DNA of 15,838 nucleotides, taken from NCBI GenBank assembly GCA_022865365.1, contig JALHSW010000353.1, positions 1-15,838 of the forward strand. Direction: 5' to 3'. Both the position numbers and the translations under genes were made by a program. The notes beneath the pieces were generated by a model that did not search any database, was not told the origin of the DNA, and worked only from the letters and a program-made list of their open reading frames with translations. Positions 7,420 to 13,752 of the stretch are shown here, piece by piece. How positions within the stretch are numbered: the first letter of the stretch is position 1; the number at the start of each line of letters is the position of its first letter. This DNA is from Acidimicrobiia bacterium. Its GTDB lineage: Bacteria; Actinomycetota; Acidimicrobiia; IMCC26256; PALSA-555.

Positions 7420-8720
7420 CCGAGGCCCCCACGTTCGGCGTCGGGGAGCTCAACCAGGCGATCGCCGAGGCGCTGGTTGACGCGTTCCCGCGCCAGGTCT
7501 GGGTGCGCGGTGAAGTGGCCCAGTACCGGGCCACGAGCGCCGGGCATGCGTACTTCGACCTGGTGGAGAAGGCCGAGCGGCGCGGTGATGTGCGGGCCAA
7601 GCTGTCGGTTGCGCTGTTCCGCAACGACCGCGCCGCCGTGAACCGCACACTGCGTGATGCGGGTACCACGCTCGCCGACGGGGCCGAGGTGCGGATCCGG
7701 GCCCGGGTCGACTTCTGGCCCCCGGCCGGTCGTCTGCAGCTCGTGATGAACGGTATCGACCCGCTCTTCACGGTCGGCAAGCTCGCGGCTGAGCGAGCAC
7801 GTGTGCTGCAGGCGCTGACCGCGGAGGGGTTGCTGCGCCGGCAGGCCGAGCTCGACCTTGCGCTCGTACCGCTGCGGGTCGGACTCGTGACAAGTGGTGG
7901 CAGCGCGGCGTATCACGACTTCGTGCAGGAGCTCGAGGCGAGCGCGCACGCGTTCCGGGTCGCGCACGTCGACGTGCGCGTGCAGGGCCAGGGAGCGTTC
8001 CGTCGCATCGCCTACGGCCTGCGCACGCTGGCTGCGCTCGACCTCGATGTGATCGTGCTGGCTCGCGGTGGTGGCTCGCGAAGCGATCTCGCGCCGTTCG
8101 ACAGCGAGGTCGTCGCCCGGGTGATCGCAGAGAGTGGCGTTCCCGTGATCACCGGGATCGGGCACGAGGTGGATCGCACCGTGGCCGACGAGGTCGCGCA
8201 CACCTGCATGAAGACACCGACTGCAGCAGCCGCGATGCTCGTCGACACGGTCGACGCCTACTGCGAGCGCCTGGCCCGCATCTCGCACCGGGTCTCGTTG
8301 CGGGCGCGCTCGGCGTGCACACTCGCCCGGCGGGATCTGGCGAACGGGTCGTTGCGTCTCACCCGCGGGGTCCCGGTCGCGCTCGCGCGCGAGCAGGGCA
8401 CCCTCGACGGCCACCGTCGCCGCGCGGTCGACGCCGGGCGGCGGCGGACGCGGGAGGCGTCGGCTCGAGCCGCCCTGCACCGGCGCACGCTGGGCGCGGC
8501 GGCGACTCGGGGGATGCGTACGGCCGGGACCCGGCTCGACGGGGCGGACGCCCGCCTCCGGGCGCTCGACCCGCGTCGGGTACTGGAGCGGGGCTACACG
8601 ATCACGCGCACGAACGATGGGAAGGTGTTGCGAGCCGCCACGGACGTCGGTGTCGGTGACACGCTCGTGACCGAGACGGCCGGAGGCGACGTGCACAGTC
8701 GGGTGGAGGAGCAGCGATGA
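7416..8720 (+). CDS. xseA: Exodeoxyribonuclease VII large subunit
   Basis: 434 residues, normal length for XseA, the catalytic subunit of exonuclease VII, which degrades single-stranded DNA from both ends to oligonucleotides in repair and recombination. An OB-fold DNA-binding domain covers about 6-110 (QVWVRGEVAQYR; HAYFDLVEK). The catalytic core at about 125-320 contains VGLVTSGGSAAYHDF (155-169), VIVLARGGGS (212-221) followed by DLAPFDSE (224-231), and PVITGIGHEVD (243-253) with TPTAAAA (267-273). A long Arg/Ala-rich helical region and the conserved end LDPRRVLERGYTI follow. The start is TTG 7416. The stop overlaps the xseB start as ATGA, the usual layout for equal translation of the subunits. 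Confidence 0.96.
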   Translation: MTEAPTFGVGELNQAIAEALVDAFPRQVWVRGEVAQYRATSAGHAYFDLVEKAERRGDVRAKLSVALFRNDRAAVNRTLRDAGTTLADGAEVRIRARVDFWPPAGRLQLVMNGIDPLFTVGKLAAERARVLQALTAEGLLRRQAELDLALVPLRVGLVTSGGSAAYHDFVQELEASAHAFRVAHVDVRVQGQGAFRRIAYGLRTLAALDLDVIVLARGGGSRSDLAPFDSEVVARVIAESGVPVITGIGHEVDRTVADEVAHTCMKTPTAAAAMLVDTVDAYCERLARISHRVSLRARSACTLARRDLANGSLRLTRGVPVALAREQGTLDGHRRRAVDAGRRRTREASARAALHRRTLGAAATRGMRTAGTRLDGADARLRALDPRRVLERGYTITRTNDGKVLRAATDVGVGDTLVTETAGGDVHSRVEEQR

Positions 8721-8968
8721 CGACCGAGGAGCTCGGGTACGCCGAGGCGATGGCCGAGCTCGAGGGCATCCTCGATGAGCTCGAAGGCGACGATCTCGAT
8801 GTCGACGTGCTCGCCGAGCGCGTCCGCCGCGCGAGCGAGCTGCTCACCGCGTGCCGCGGACGCATCGCACGTGCACAGGCCGACGTCGATCGCATCGTCA
8901 CCGACCTCGAGGAGTTCGAGGCTCCCGAACCCGGACTCGAACCCGAGGATGGCGAGGAGCCGGCCTGA
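8717..8968 (+). CDS. xseB: Exodeoxyribonuclease VII small subunit
   Basis: 83 residues, the usual size of XseB, which binds the C-terminal helices of XseA in several copies and is needed for exonuclease VII activity. The core YAEAMAELEGILDELEGDD ... VDVLAERVRRASELLTACRGRI is a helical hairpin typical of the family. A Glu/Pro-rich tail (from about residue 66) follows. The ATG overlaps the xseA stop by 4 nt and has GGAGGAG (8705-8711) 5 nt upstream. It is the last gene of the secreted protein-xseA-xseB cluster, and its stop lies inside a duplicated palindrome shared with the convergent gene. Confidence 0.96.
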   Translation: MTTEELGYAEAMAELEGILDELEGDDLDVDVLAERVRRASELLTACRGRIARAQADVDRIVTDLEEFEAPEPGLEPEDGEEPA

Positions 8969-8986
8969 TCAGGCGGCCTGATCAGG
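8964..8986. repeat. Duplicated 10-bp palindrome CCTGATCAGG over both stop codons; candidate bidirectional terminator
   Basis: CCTGATCAGG occurs at 8964-8973 and 8977-8986, separated by CGG. Because the unit is itself palindromic, the two copies can pair as a 10-bp stem with a 3-nt loop. The xseB stop lies in the first copy and the stop of the convergent membrane protein gene in the second. No T-run flanks it. Confidence 0.6.
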
Positions 8987-9728
8987 AAGGTTGGGCCCCG
9001 ACCATGGCCTGTACGGCGACGGCCAGCGCGTCTTCCCAGGGCCAGTTCGCCTCGAGGTGGCGGTTCCCCTCGACTTGCATGTCGTAGAGCCACCAGAAGT
9101 GGTAGATGCCGCACGTCACGATGGTGACGACGATGCGCGCCGTGTAGTTCTGCCGGCCCTTGACGCGTGACGGGTCGGGCGTCGGGAGTGCCTGGCCGAG
9201 TCTCGCGCAGATCTCCGCGAGCTCGCTCTCGAGTGCACCCTCGGTGCGGTCATGCGTGTCGAGATCCTGGTCGATGAAGATGAACCCGATGATCTCCGCG
9301 ATCCCCGATACGAGCAGCGAGATCAACAACCAGATGGCCGGGTCGCGGAACTCGGTCGTCTGACGGCGCATCGTCTCCAGGTGCACGGCGGTCCGCTCGA
9401 ATGCGGGCGTGAGCTCGGCCGTCAGCCCGTCGGTGTTCGCCCGCTCCCACGCGAATGCGTTCGCGCCTTCGAGCAGCTGGTAGCGCCGCAGCAGGTGGTC
9501 GCGGTCGCGCCGCATCAGTTGGTAGAAGAGGTAGAGGCCGAAGATCCCGCACGTGATGAACGCGAGGAAGACGTTGAGGCCCGGACCGATGACGATGGAG
9601 GCGCTCTGTCCGCGCGCCTCGTAGGCCGCGCGGACGCGGTCGGCCGGTGCCACCGGGACCGGCTGCCAGCCAGGAGCCGGGGACGCCGGGGGAGCGGGCG
9701 GTGCGGGCGGTGGCGGGCTCATGGTCAC
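8982..9728 (-). CDS. DUF4234-like membrane protein with two CGI(F/Y) motifs
   Basis: 248 residues. The Pro/Ala-rich N-terminus (to about residue 30) is cytoplasmic and low-complexity. Hydrophobic segments lie at about 50-71, 131-152 and 197-215. Segments 1 and 3 resemble each other: FITCGIFGLYLFYQLMRRDRDHL (split over 57-79) and IVTCGIYHFWWLYDMQVEGNRHL (203-225). Each ends a helix with T-C-G-I plus an aromatic residue and is followed by a charged helix ending in H-L. The TCGIYxxWW pattern resembles DUF4234 membrane proteins of unknown function. GTG 9728 is chosen because TAGGGT ends 7 nt upstream; ATG 9722 is the alternative. It converges on xseB with a 13-nt gap and diverges from the kinase gene. 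The family assignment is from memory of the motif. Confidence 0.82.
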   Translation of the reverse strand: MTMSPPPPAPPAPPASPAPGWQPVPVAPADRVRAAYEARGQSASIVIGPGLNVFLAFITCGIFGLYLFYQLMRRDRDHLLRRYQLLEGANAFAWERANTDGLTAELTPAFERTAVHLETMRRQTTEFRDPAIWLLISLLVSGIAEIIGFIFIDQDLDTHDRTEGALESELAEICARLGQALPTPDPSRVKGRQNYTARIVVTIVTCGIYHFWWLYDMQVEGNRHLEANWPWEDALAVAVQAMVGAQPS

Positions 9729-9734
9729 GCCCAG

Positions 9735-9740
9735 ACCCTA
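9735..9740 (-). promoter_or_regulatory. Candidate -10 element (TAGGGT) for the DUF4234-like gene
   Basis: TAGGGT on the minus strand ends 7 nt before GTG 9728, placing the predicted transcription start on the start codon. No -35 is visible. Confidence 0.4.
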
Positions 9741-9786
9741 TTGCGCCCGCCACCGGTGCCCCCTTCCGCGCTTGCCTCCCAGGCCG

Positions 9787-9792
9787 TATCGT
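9787..9792 (+). promoter_or_regulatory. Candidate -10 element (TATCGT) for the FGGY kinase gene
   Basis: TATCGT matches TATAAT at four positions, 56 nt before GTG 9849. The leader carries a purine-rich ribosome site, GGAGGGGG, at 9831-9838. The same hexamer appears at 14960-14965. Confidence 0.35.
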
Positions 9793-9848
9793 GGACGGGG
9801 GTCAGGGCTGCCCGTCGGTGTTGCCGGCGGGGAGGGGGATCACCGCCC

Positions 9849-11261
9849 GTGCCGCTCGTCTTGGGGGTCGACTCGTCGCCACATGCGACGACCGTGGAGC
9901 TGCGCGACTCCGACCACGGCCGCCTCTACGGGTCGGGACGGGTCGGGCACCCACCCGAGTTGGTCAGCAGCGTCGACCAGGACCCCGCGCTGTGGTGGCA
10001 GGCGCTGGTGGACGCGCGCCACGAGGCAGGGGGCGCGCTTGGTGTGGCTTCGGTCGCCGTGGCCGCGCAGCAGCCGGGCCTCGTCGTGCTCGACGAGGGC
10101 GGGCGATTGATCCGACCGGCGCGGGTGCGGGGCGACCGCGCCGCCGCACCCGATGCCGAGCGGTTGGTGGAAGCCCTCGGTCCCGAAGCGTGGGCGAGCG
10201 CCTGTGGGTCGGTGCCGACGTCTTCGTTCACGATCGCGAAGCTTGCGTGGCTTCGACGCGCCGAGCCCGATGCCTTCGCCCAGATCGCCGCCGTGCTCCA
10301 ACCGCACGACTGGTTGACCTACCGGCTGAGCCGCCACGCCGTCACGGATCGAGGGGACGCGTCGGCAACAGGCTATTGGTCGCCGCGCGAGGAGCGTTGG
10401 CGCCCCGATCTGCTCGAGCTCGTGGACCCCGAGAAGCACTGGGCCGCGTGCCTCCCGCGGGTCCTCGGGCCGGAGGAGGCGGCTGGTGACCGTGAGGGCG
10501 TCGTGATCGCGGCGGGGACCGGTGACGCGATGGGTGCCGCCCTCGGTCTCGCGCTCGAGCCGCACGACGTGGTCGTCGACCTCGGCCCCAGCGGCAAGGT
10601 GTTCGGCGTTCGCGAACTCCCGACCGAGGATCCGTCGGGCTCGGTGCTCGGGCTCGCTGACGCGAGCGGGCGATACCTCCCGCTCGTGGTGTCGCTCGAC
10701 GTGGCGTCGACCATCGAGTCGTTCGCCGGGCTCCTTGGAGTCGATCGAGGCCGGTTCGACCTGCTCGCGCTCGGCGCACCGGTCGGCGCGAACGGCGTGG
10801 TGTTCGTGCCGGCCCTCGACGGACGGGCGGTCGACGCGGGGGGCGTGCTCTCGGGCATCCGCAACGACATCACCCCCGAGCTGGTCGCGCGTGCCGTCGT
10901 GCAGGGCGTCGCGTGCTCGATCCTCGATGCGGTCGACGCGCTCCGAGCCGCCGACGTGCCCGTCGGTGGTCGCTTGTACCTCATGGGCCAGGGCGCGCGT
11001 TCGCACGCCATCCAGGGCGCGCTCGCCAGCCTCGGCGAACGCCCGATCTCGGTCCCGAAGGGAGACCGCGTCGCGACGGGCGCGGGTGTGCAGGCCGCGG
11101 CCGCACTGCTTGGGCATCCGCCGGCGGAGGTCGCCGCTGCGTGGCAGCTCCAGGACGCACGCGAGGTCGAACCCAACACGAGCGTCGACGCAGAGGAGAT
11201 TCGCGCGGCCTACCGGGCCGCGCGCGAAGGGATCTCGTCGACCCTCGAGCCTCCCCTCTAG
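9849..11261 (+). CDS. FGGY family carbohydrate kinase, xylulokinase-like
   Basis: 470 residues, close to the 480-520 typical of the family, which phosphorylates sugars or polyols with ATP. Xylulokinase-type landmarks run in order: LVLGVDSS (3-10), AAQQPGLVVLDEGG (72-85), RPARVRGDRAA (89-99), SSFTIAKLAWLRRAEPDAF (125-143), LQPHDWLTYRLS (150-161), TDRGDASATGYW (166-177), the catalytic-Asp motif AAGTGDAMGAALG with Asp226 (221-233), and a C-terminal ATP-site GAGVQAAAA (411-419). The frame is open far upstream, but GTG 9849 begins just at the conserved strand. The phosphate loop reads DSSPHAT where DxGTS is usual, and the normal WND-x-R reads RGD-R, so the substrate may not be xylulose. No sugar isomerase or transporter is nearby. 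Confidence 0.88.
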   Translation: MPLVLGVDSSPHATTVELRDSDHGRLYGSGRVGHPPELVSSVDQDPALWWQALVDARHEAGGALGVASVAVAAQQPGLVVLDEGGRLIRPARVRGDRAAAPDAERLVEALGPEAWASACGSVPTSSFTIAKLAWLRRAEPDAFAQIAAVLQPHDWLTYRLSRHAVTDRGDASATGYWSPREERWRPDLLELVDPEKHWAACLPRVLGPEEAAGDREGVVIAAGTGDAMGAALGLALEPHDVVVDLGPSGKVFGVRELPTEDPSGSVLGLADASGRYLPLVVSLDVASTIESFAGLLGVDRGRFDLLALGAPVGANGVVFVPALDGRAVDAGGVLSGIRNDITPELVARAVVQGVACSILDAVDALRAADVPVGGRLYLMGQGARSHAIQGALASLGERPISVPKGDRVATGAGVQAAAALLGHPPAEVAAAWQLQDAREVEPNTSVDAEEIRAAYRAAREGISSTLEPPL

Positions 11262-11312
11262 CCCGGCTCCATCAGGCCTCCGCGATCAGGCCTCCTCGAT
11301 CAGGCCGGGGCT
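11260..11312. repeat. Three tandem 14-bp units ATCAGGCCTCCNCG inside a hairpin at a convergent junction
   Basis: Units start at 11271, 11285 and 11299; the third is truncated after ATCAGGCC. Flanking AGCCCGGC (11260-11267) pairs with GCCGGGGCT (11304-11312) with one bulged G, enclosing the units in a loop. The SRPBCC stop codon is in the third unit and the kinase stop is at the outer edge of the stem. It may act as a terminator for both genes. Confidence 0.55.
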
Positions 11313-11803
11313 TCCCGCTCGCGGCGCTTGCGATGCCAGCCGATCCCGCCCTCGATTGCCGCGATCATTGCGTCGTTGTCCCGCGAGATCTTGCGGTGCA
11401 CCCAGCGTTCGAGACCGAGTCGACGCATCCAGGGGTTGAATGTCTCGTACGTCTCGCGAAAGTGGATGCGCGTGCGGCCGTCGCCGAGGTCTTCGAGTCG
11501 GGTGTGACCGGTGGCGCGTGACCACAGCGGCTTGCCGATCGCGTCGTAGCGCCACGAGACCGGCGGCTCCACCTCCGTCAGCCACTCCCACGACTGGGCA
11601 ACGCCACGGGATCCGAGCAACCGCGGCACGGCGAAGTGGCAGTGACGTACGAGACCCTCACCGACGTCGTCGCCGGGGTGCAGGATGTCGATGCGGGTGA
11701 CGCCGTCGCGTGGCTGCGGTCGGTCGGGACCCCGGTACCAGAACAGCTCCCACACCTCAACGGGTGGCGCCTGGATGTCGACCGAGTACGAGTGCTCCTG
11801 CAT
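11300..11803 (-). CDS. SRPBCC (START/polyketide cyclase-like) domain protein
   Basis: 167 residues. The whole chain fits one SRPBCC fold, a helix-grip domain with a deep hydrophobic pocket for a lipid or aromatic ligand. It opens with SYSVDIQAPPVEVWELFWYRGPD, typical of the first strand and helix, continues with VSWRYDAIGKPLWSRATGHTRLEDLGDGRTRIHFRETYE in the middle strands, and ends with the long helix about residues 140-158. The enzyme or carrier role cannot be told. ATG 11803 is chosen because TAGCCT ends 7 nt upstream; GTG 11806 is adjacent and in frame. The kinase gene converges on it, and the broken exported-protein gene lies 38 nt upstream on the same strand. Confidence 0.88.
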   Translation of the reverse strand: MQEHSYSVDIQAPPVEVWELFWYRGPDRPQPRDGVTRIDILHPGDDVGEGLVRHCHFAVPRLLGSRGVAQSWEWLTEVEPPVSWRYDAIGKPLWSRATGHTRLEDLGDGRTRIHFRETYETFNPWMRRLGLERWVHRKISRDNDAMIAAIEGGIGWHRKRREREAPA

Positions 11804-11809
11804 CACCGC

Positions 11810-11815
11810 AGGCTA
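11810..11815 (-). promoter_or_regulatory. Candidate -10 element (TAGCCT) for the SRPBCC gene
   Basis: TAGCCT on the minus strand ends 7 nt before ATG 11803, as expected for a leaderless mRNA. It lies in the 38-nt gap behind the frameshifted gene. Confidence 0.4.
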
Positions 11816-11841
11816 CGCGGGCTCACCGGACCGGGATCGGC

Positions 11842-12241
11842 TCAGCGGGTGACGAGGGTGTCACTCCAGTACGGCGGATCGCCGACCGAGTGGAGGAATC
11901 GGCGCAGGTGTCGGCGGGCAACCTTCTGGGGTTGAGGAACGCCGCGGTCTCCCTCCGGAAGCTCGAGTGCGTAGACGCCGATCGTGTGCTCGCCTCCACC
12001 GGCGTCGACTTCGACAACGGTCGTTCCCTGATCGGTCACACCGGTCTGACCGAAGTCGGTTCCGTCGAGCAGGCCGGCCGCCCCACATGTTCGGGCTCGA
12101 CTCGGTGTGGAAGATGACGACGTCGGCTCCCGTGGGATGGGCGATGCGCGTCAGGGTTGCGCCCCCGGCTGGGATGCCGGTCACGGCCGTCAGCGCGGCC
12201 GCGAGCATGGTGCACGCAAGGATTCTGGTGAGTGTCTTCAT
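11842..12241 (-). pseudogene. Small exported protein gene broken by a one-base frameshift
   Basis: Reading from ATG 12241, the product opens with a signal peptide (MKTLTRILACTMLAAALTAV, then TGIPAGGA) and continues TLTRIAHPTGADVVIFHTE up to NMW near residue 53. The frame then runs into Arg-rich sequence. One frame over, the sensible sequence resumes: LLDGTDFGQTGVTDQGTTVV, EHTIGVYALELPEGDRG and a Trp/Pro-containing end PPYWSDTLVTR, stopping at TGA 11842-11844. Removing one C from the C4 run at 12081-12084 joins both parts into one 132-residue protein. GAAGGA just before the ATG is a reasonable ribosome site. Family unknown. Either this is a real frameshift or a sequencing error in a short homopolymer. 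It is divergent from cbs with a 58-nt gap. Confidence 0.7.
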
Positions 12242-12286
12242 GCATCCTTCGACGTCGCGGGCGGCGTCCCGGTTCCCGCGTGCCAC

Positions 12287-12292
12287 TACCGT
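12287..12292 (+). promoter_or_regulatory. Candidate -10 element (TACCGT) for the cbs-metB operon
   Basis: TACCGT fits TANNNT and ends 8 nt before ATG 12300, again the leaderless distance. No ribosome site precedes the ATG and no -35 stands out. Confidence 0.4.
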
Positions 12293-12299
12293 GGAGCCC

Positions 12300-13742
12300 A
12301 TGACCGAGCCCGTGTCGTCACCGCCGCCGACTCTCCCTCGGCCGGCCGGGGAGCCCCAGATCGCCGACTCCCTGCTCGACCTGGTCGGCAACACGCCGCT
12401 CGTGCGGCTCAAGCGGGTCGCGTCCGATCTGGCGTGTGACGTCGTGGCCAAGGTCGAGCTGTTCAACCCCGGCGGGAGCGTGAAGGACCGACCGGCGATC
12501 GCGATGATCGACGAAGCCGAGCGCCAGGGGCTGCTCCAGCCCGGCGGCACCATCGTGGAGCCGACCTCGGGCAACACGGGTGTGGGGCTCGCAATCGTCG
12601 CGGCACAGCGGGGCTATCACTGCGTGTTCGTCATGTCCGACAAGATGAGCGACGAGAAGGTCGCGCTCCTGCGTGCGTACGGCGCAGAGGTCGTGGTGTG
12701 CCCGACGGCAGTGCCGCCCGACCACCCCGATTCCTACTACTCGGTTGCCGACCGGCTCACGAACGAGATCCCGAACGCCTACCGACCGAACCAGTACTAC
12801 AACCAGGCGAATCCGGTGGAGCATGAGCGCTCCACCGGCCCCGAGATCTGGCAGCAGACTGTCGGCAAGATCACCCACTTCGTCGCCGGCGTGGGCACGG
12901 GCGGCACGATCACCGGGGTCGCCCGGTACCTGAAGGCGCAGAACCCCGACGTGCAGGCGATCGGTGCCGATCCCGAGGGCTCGGTGTTCTCCGGTGGCAC
13001 CGGGCGTCCGTACCTCGTCGAGGGCGTCGGCGAGGACTTCTGGCCCCCGACGTACGACCCCTCACTCATCGACCGAACGGTGATGGTGACCGACGCGGAG
13101 TCGTTCGCGGCGGCGCGGCGGGTCACCCGGGAGGAAGGGCTCCTCATCGGCGGCTCGTGCGGCACTGCCGTGCACGCCGCGCTCGTGGTCGGCGAAGACC
13201 TCGGGCCTGAGCACCTCGTCGTGGTGCTGCTGCCCGACTCCGGTCGCGGGTACCTCTCGAAGATCTACAACGACGAGTGGATGACGCGTTTCGGCTTCCT
13301 GCGCGCAGAGGGTCCGACCGCGGGCGACGTGCTCGGCGCCAAACGCGCCGCGGCGGGAGACGAACCGATCCCGGAGCTCGTGCTCATCTCGCCCGACGAA
13401 CCGGCTCGTCACGGCTTCGCGCTGATGCGCGACCTCGGTGTGTCACAGCTCATCGTGAGCGTGAGCAAGGAGCCGCCGCTCGCAGCCAAGGAGGTGAGCG
13501 GCACCCTCTCCGAGCTCGAGCTCATGGACAAGGCGTTCCGCGACCCGTCGGTGCTCGACCGACCGACCGGCGAGCTGATGGAGCCCGCGATGCCGATGGT
13601 GGGCATCGGCGAGACGGTGAGCGACGTGGTCGACCGCCTCGACGCAGCGTCCTCGGTGCTCGTGCTCGACGGTGGCCACCCCATCGGCGTGCTCACCCGC
13701 CAGGACGTGCTGAGCTTCCTCGCCGCGCGTGCCCCCGGATGA
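12300..13742 (+). CDS. cbs: Cystathionine beta-synthase with C-terminal CBS domain pair
   Basis: 480 residues. This pyridoxal-phosphate enzyme condenses serine and homocysteine to cystathionine. The catalytic fold-type II domain covers about 20-325: NTPLVRL (31-37), the PLP lysine Lys62 in NPGGSVKDR, the substrate loop TSGNTG (89-94), the phosphate loop GTGGT (199-203) and PDSGRGYLSKIYND (312-325). Two CBS motifs follow, about 335-395 and 425-478 (ending GVLTRQDVLSFLAARA), which in this family bind adenosyl ligands and regulate activity. There is no heme-binding N-terminal region. The frame is open upstream, but ATG 12300 fits the -10 element and family length. The gamma-synthase/lyase gene follows 10 nt downstream. 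A cysteine synthase is less likely because of the CBS tail and the neighbour. Confidence 0.93.
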   Translation: MTEPVSSPPPTLPRPAGEPQIADSLLDLVGNTPLVRLKRVASDLACDVVAKVELFNPGGSVKDRPAIAMIDEAERQGLLQPGGTIVEPTSGNTGVGLAIVAAQRGYHCVFVMSDKMSDEKVALLRAYGAEVVVCPTAVPPDHPDSYYSVADRLTNEIPNAYRPNQYYNQANPVEHERSTGPEIWQQTVGKITHFVAGVGTGGTITGVARYLKAQNPDVQAIGADPEGSVFSGGTGRPYLVEGVGEDFWPPTYDPSLIDRTVMVTDAESFAAARRVTREEGLLIGGSCGTAVHAALVVGEDLGPEHLVVVLLPDSGRGYLSKIYNDEWMTRFGFLRAEGPTAGDVLGAKRAAAGDEPIPELVLISPDEPARHGFALMRDLGVSQLIVSVSKEPPLAAKEVSGTLSELELMDKAFRDPSVLDRPTGELMEPAMPMVGIGETVSDVVDRLDAASSVLVLDGGHPIGVLTRQDVLSFLAARAPG

Positions 13743-13752
13743 GGACGGCCGC

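Noticed and set aside
9252..9848. Upstream in-frame extension of the FGGY kinase
   Set aside because: It would run antisense through the DUF4234-like gene and its promoter. The family begins at about residue 3 of the protein started at GTG 9849, which has a ribosome site.
11967..12299. Upstream in-frame extension of cystathionine beta-synthase
   Set aside because: It would run antisense through the broken exported-protein gene. ATG 12300 gives the family length and has a -10 element at the right distance.
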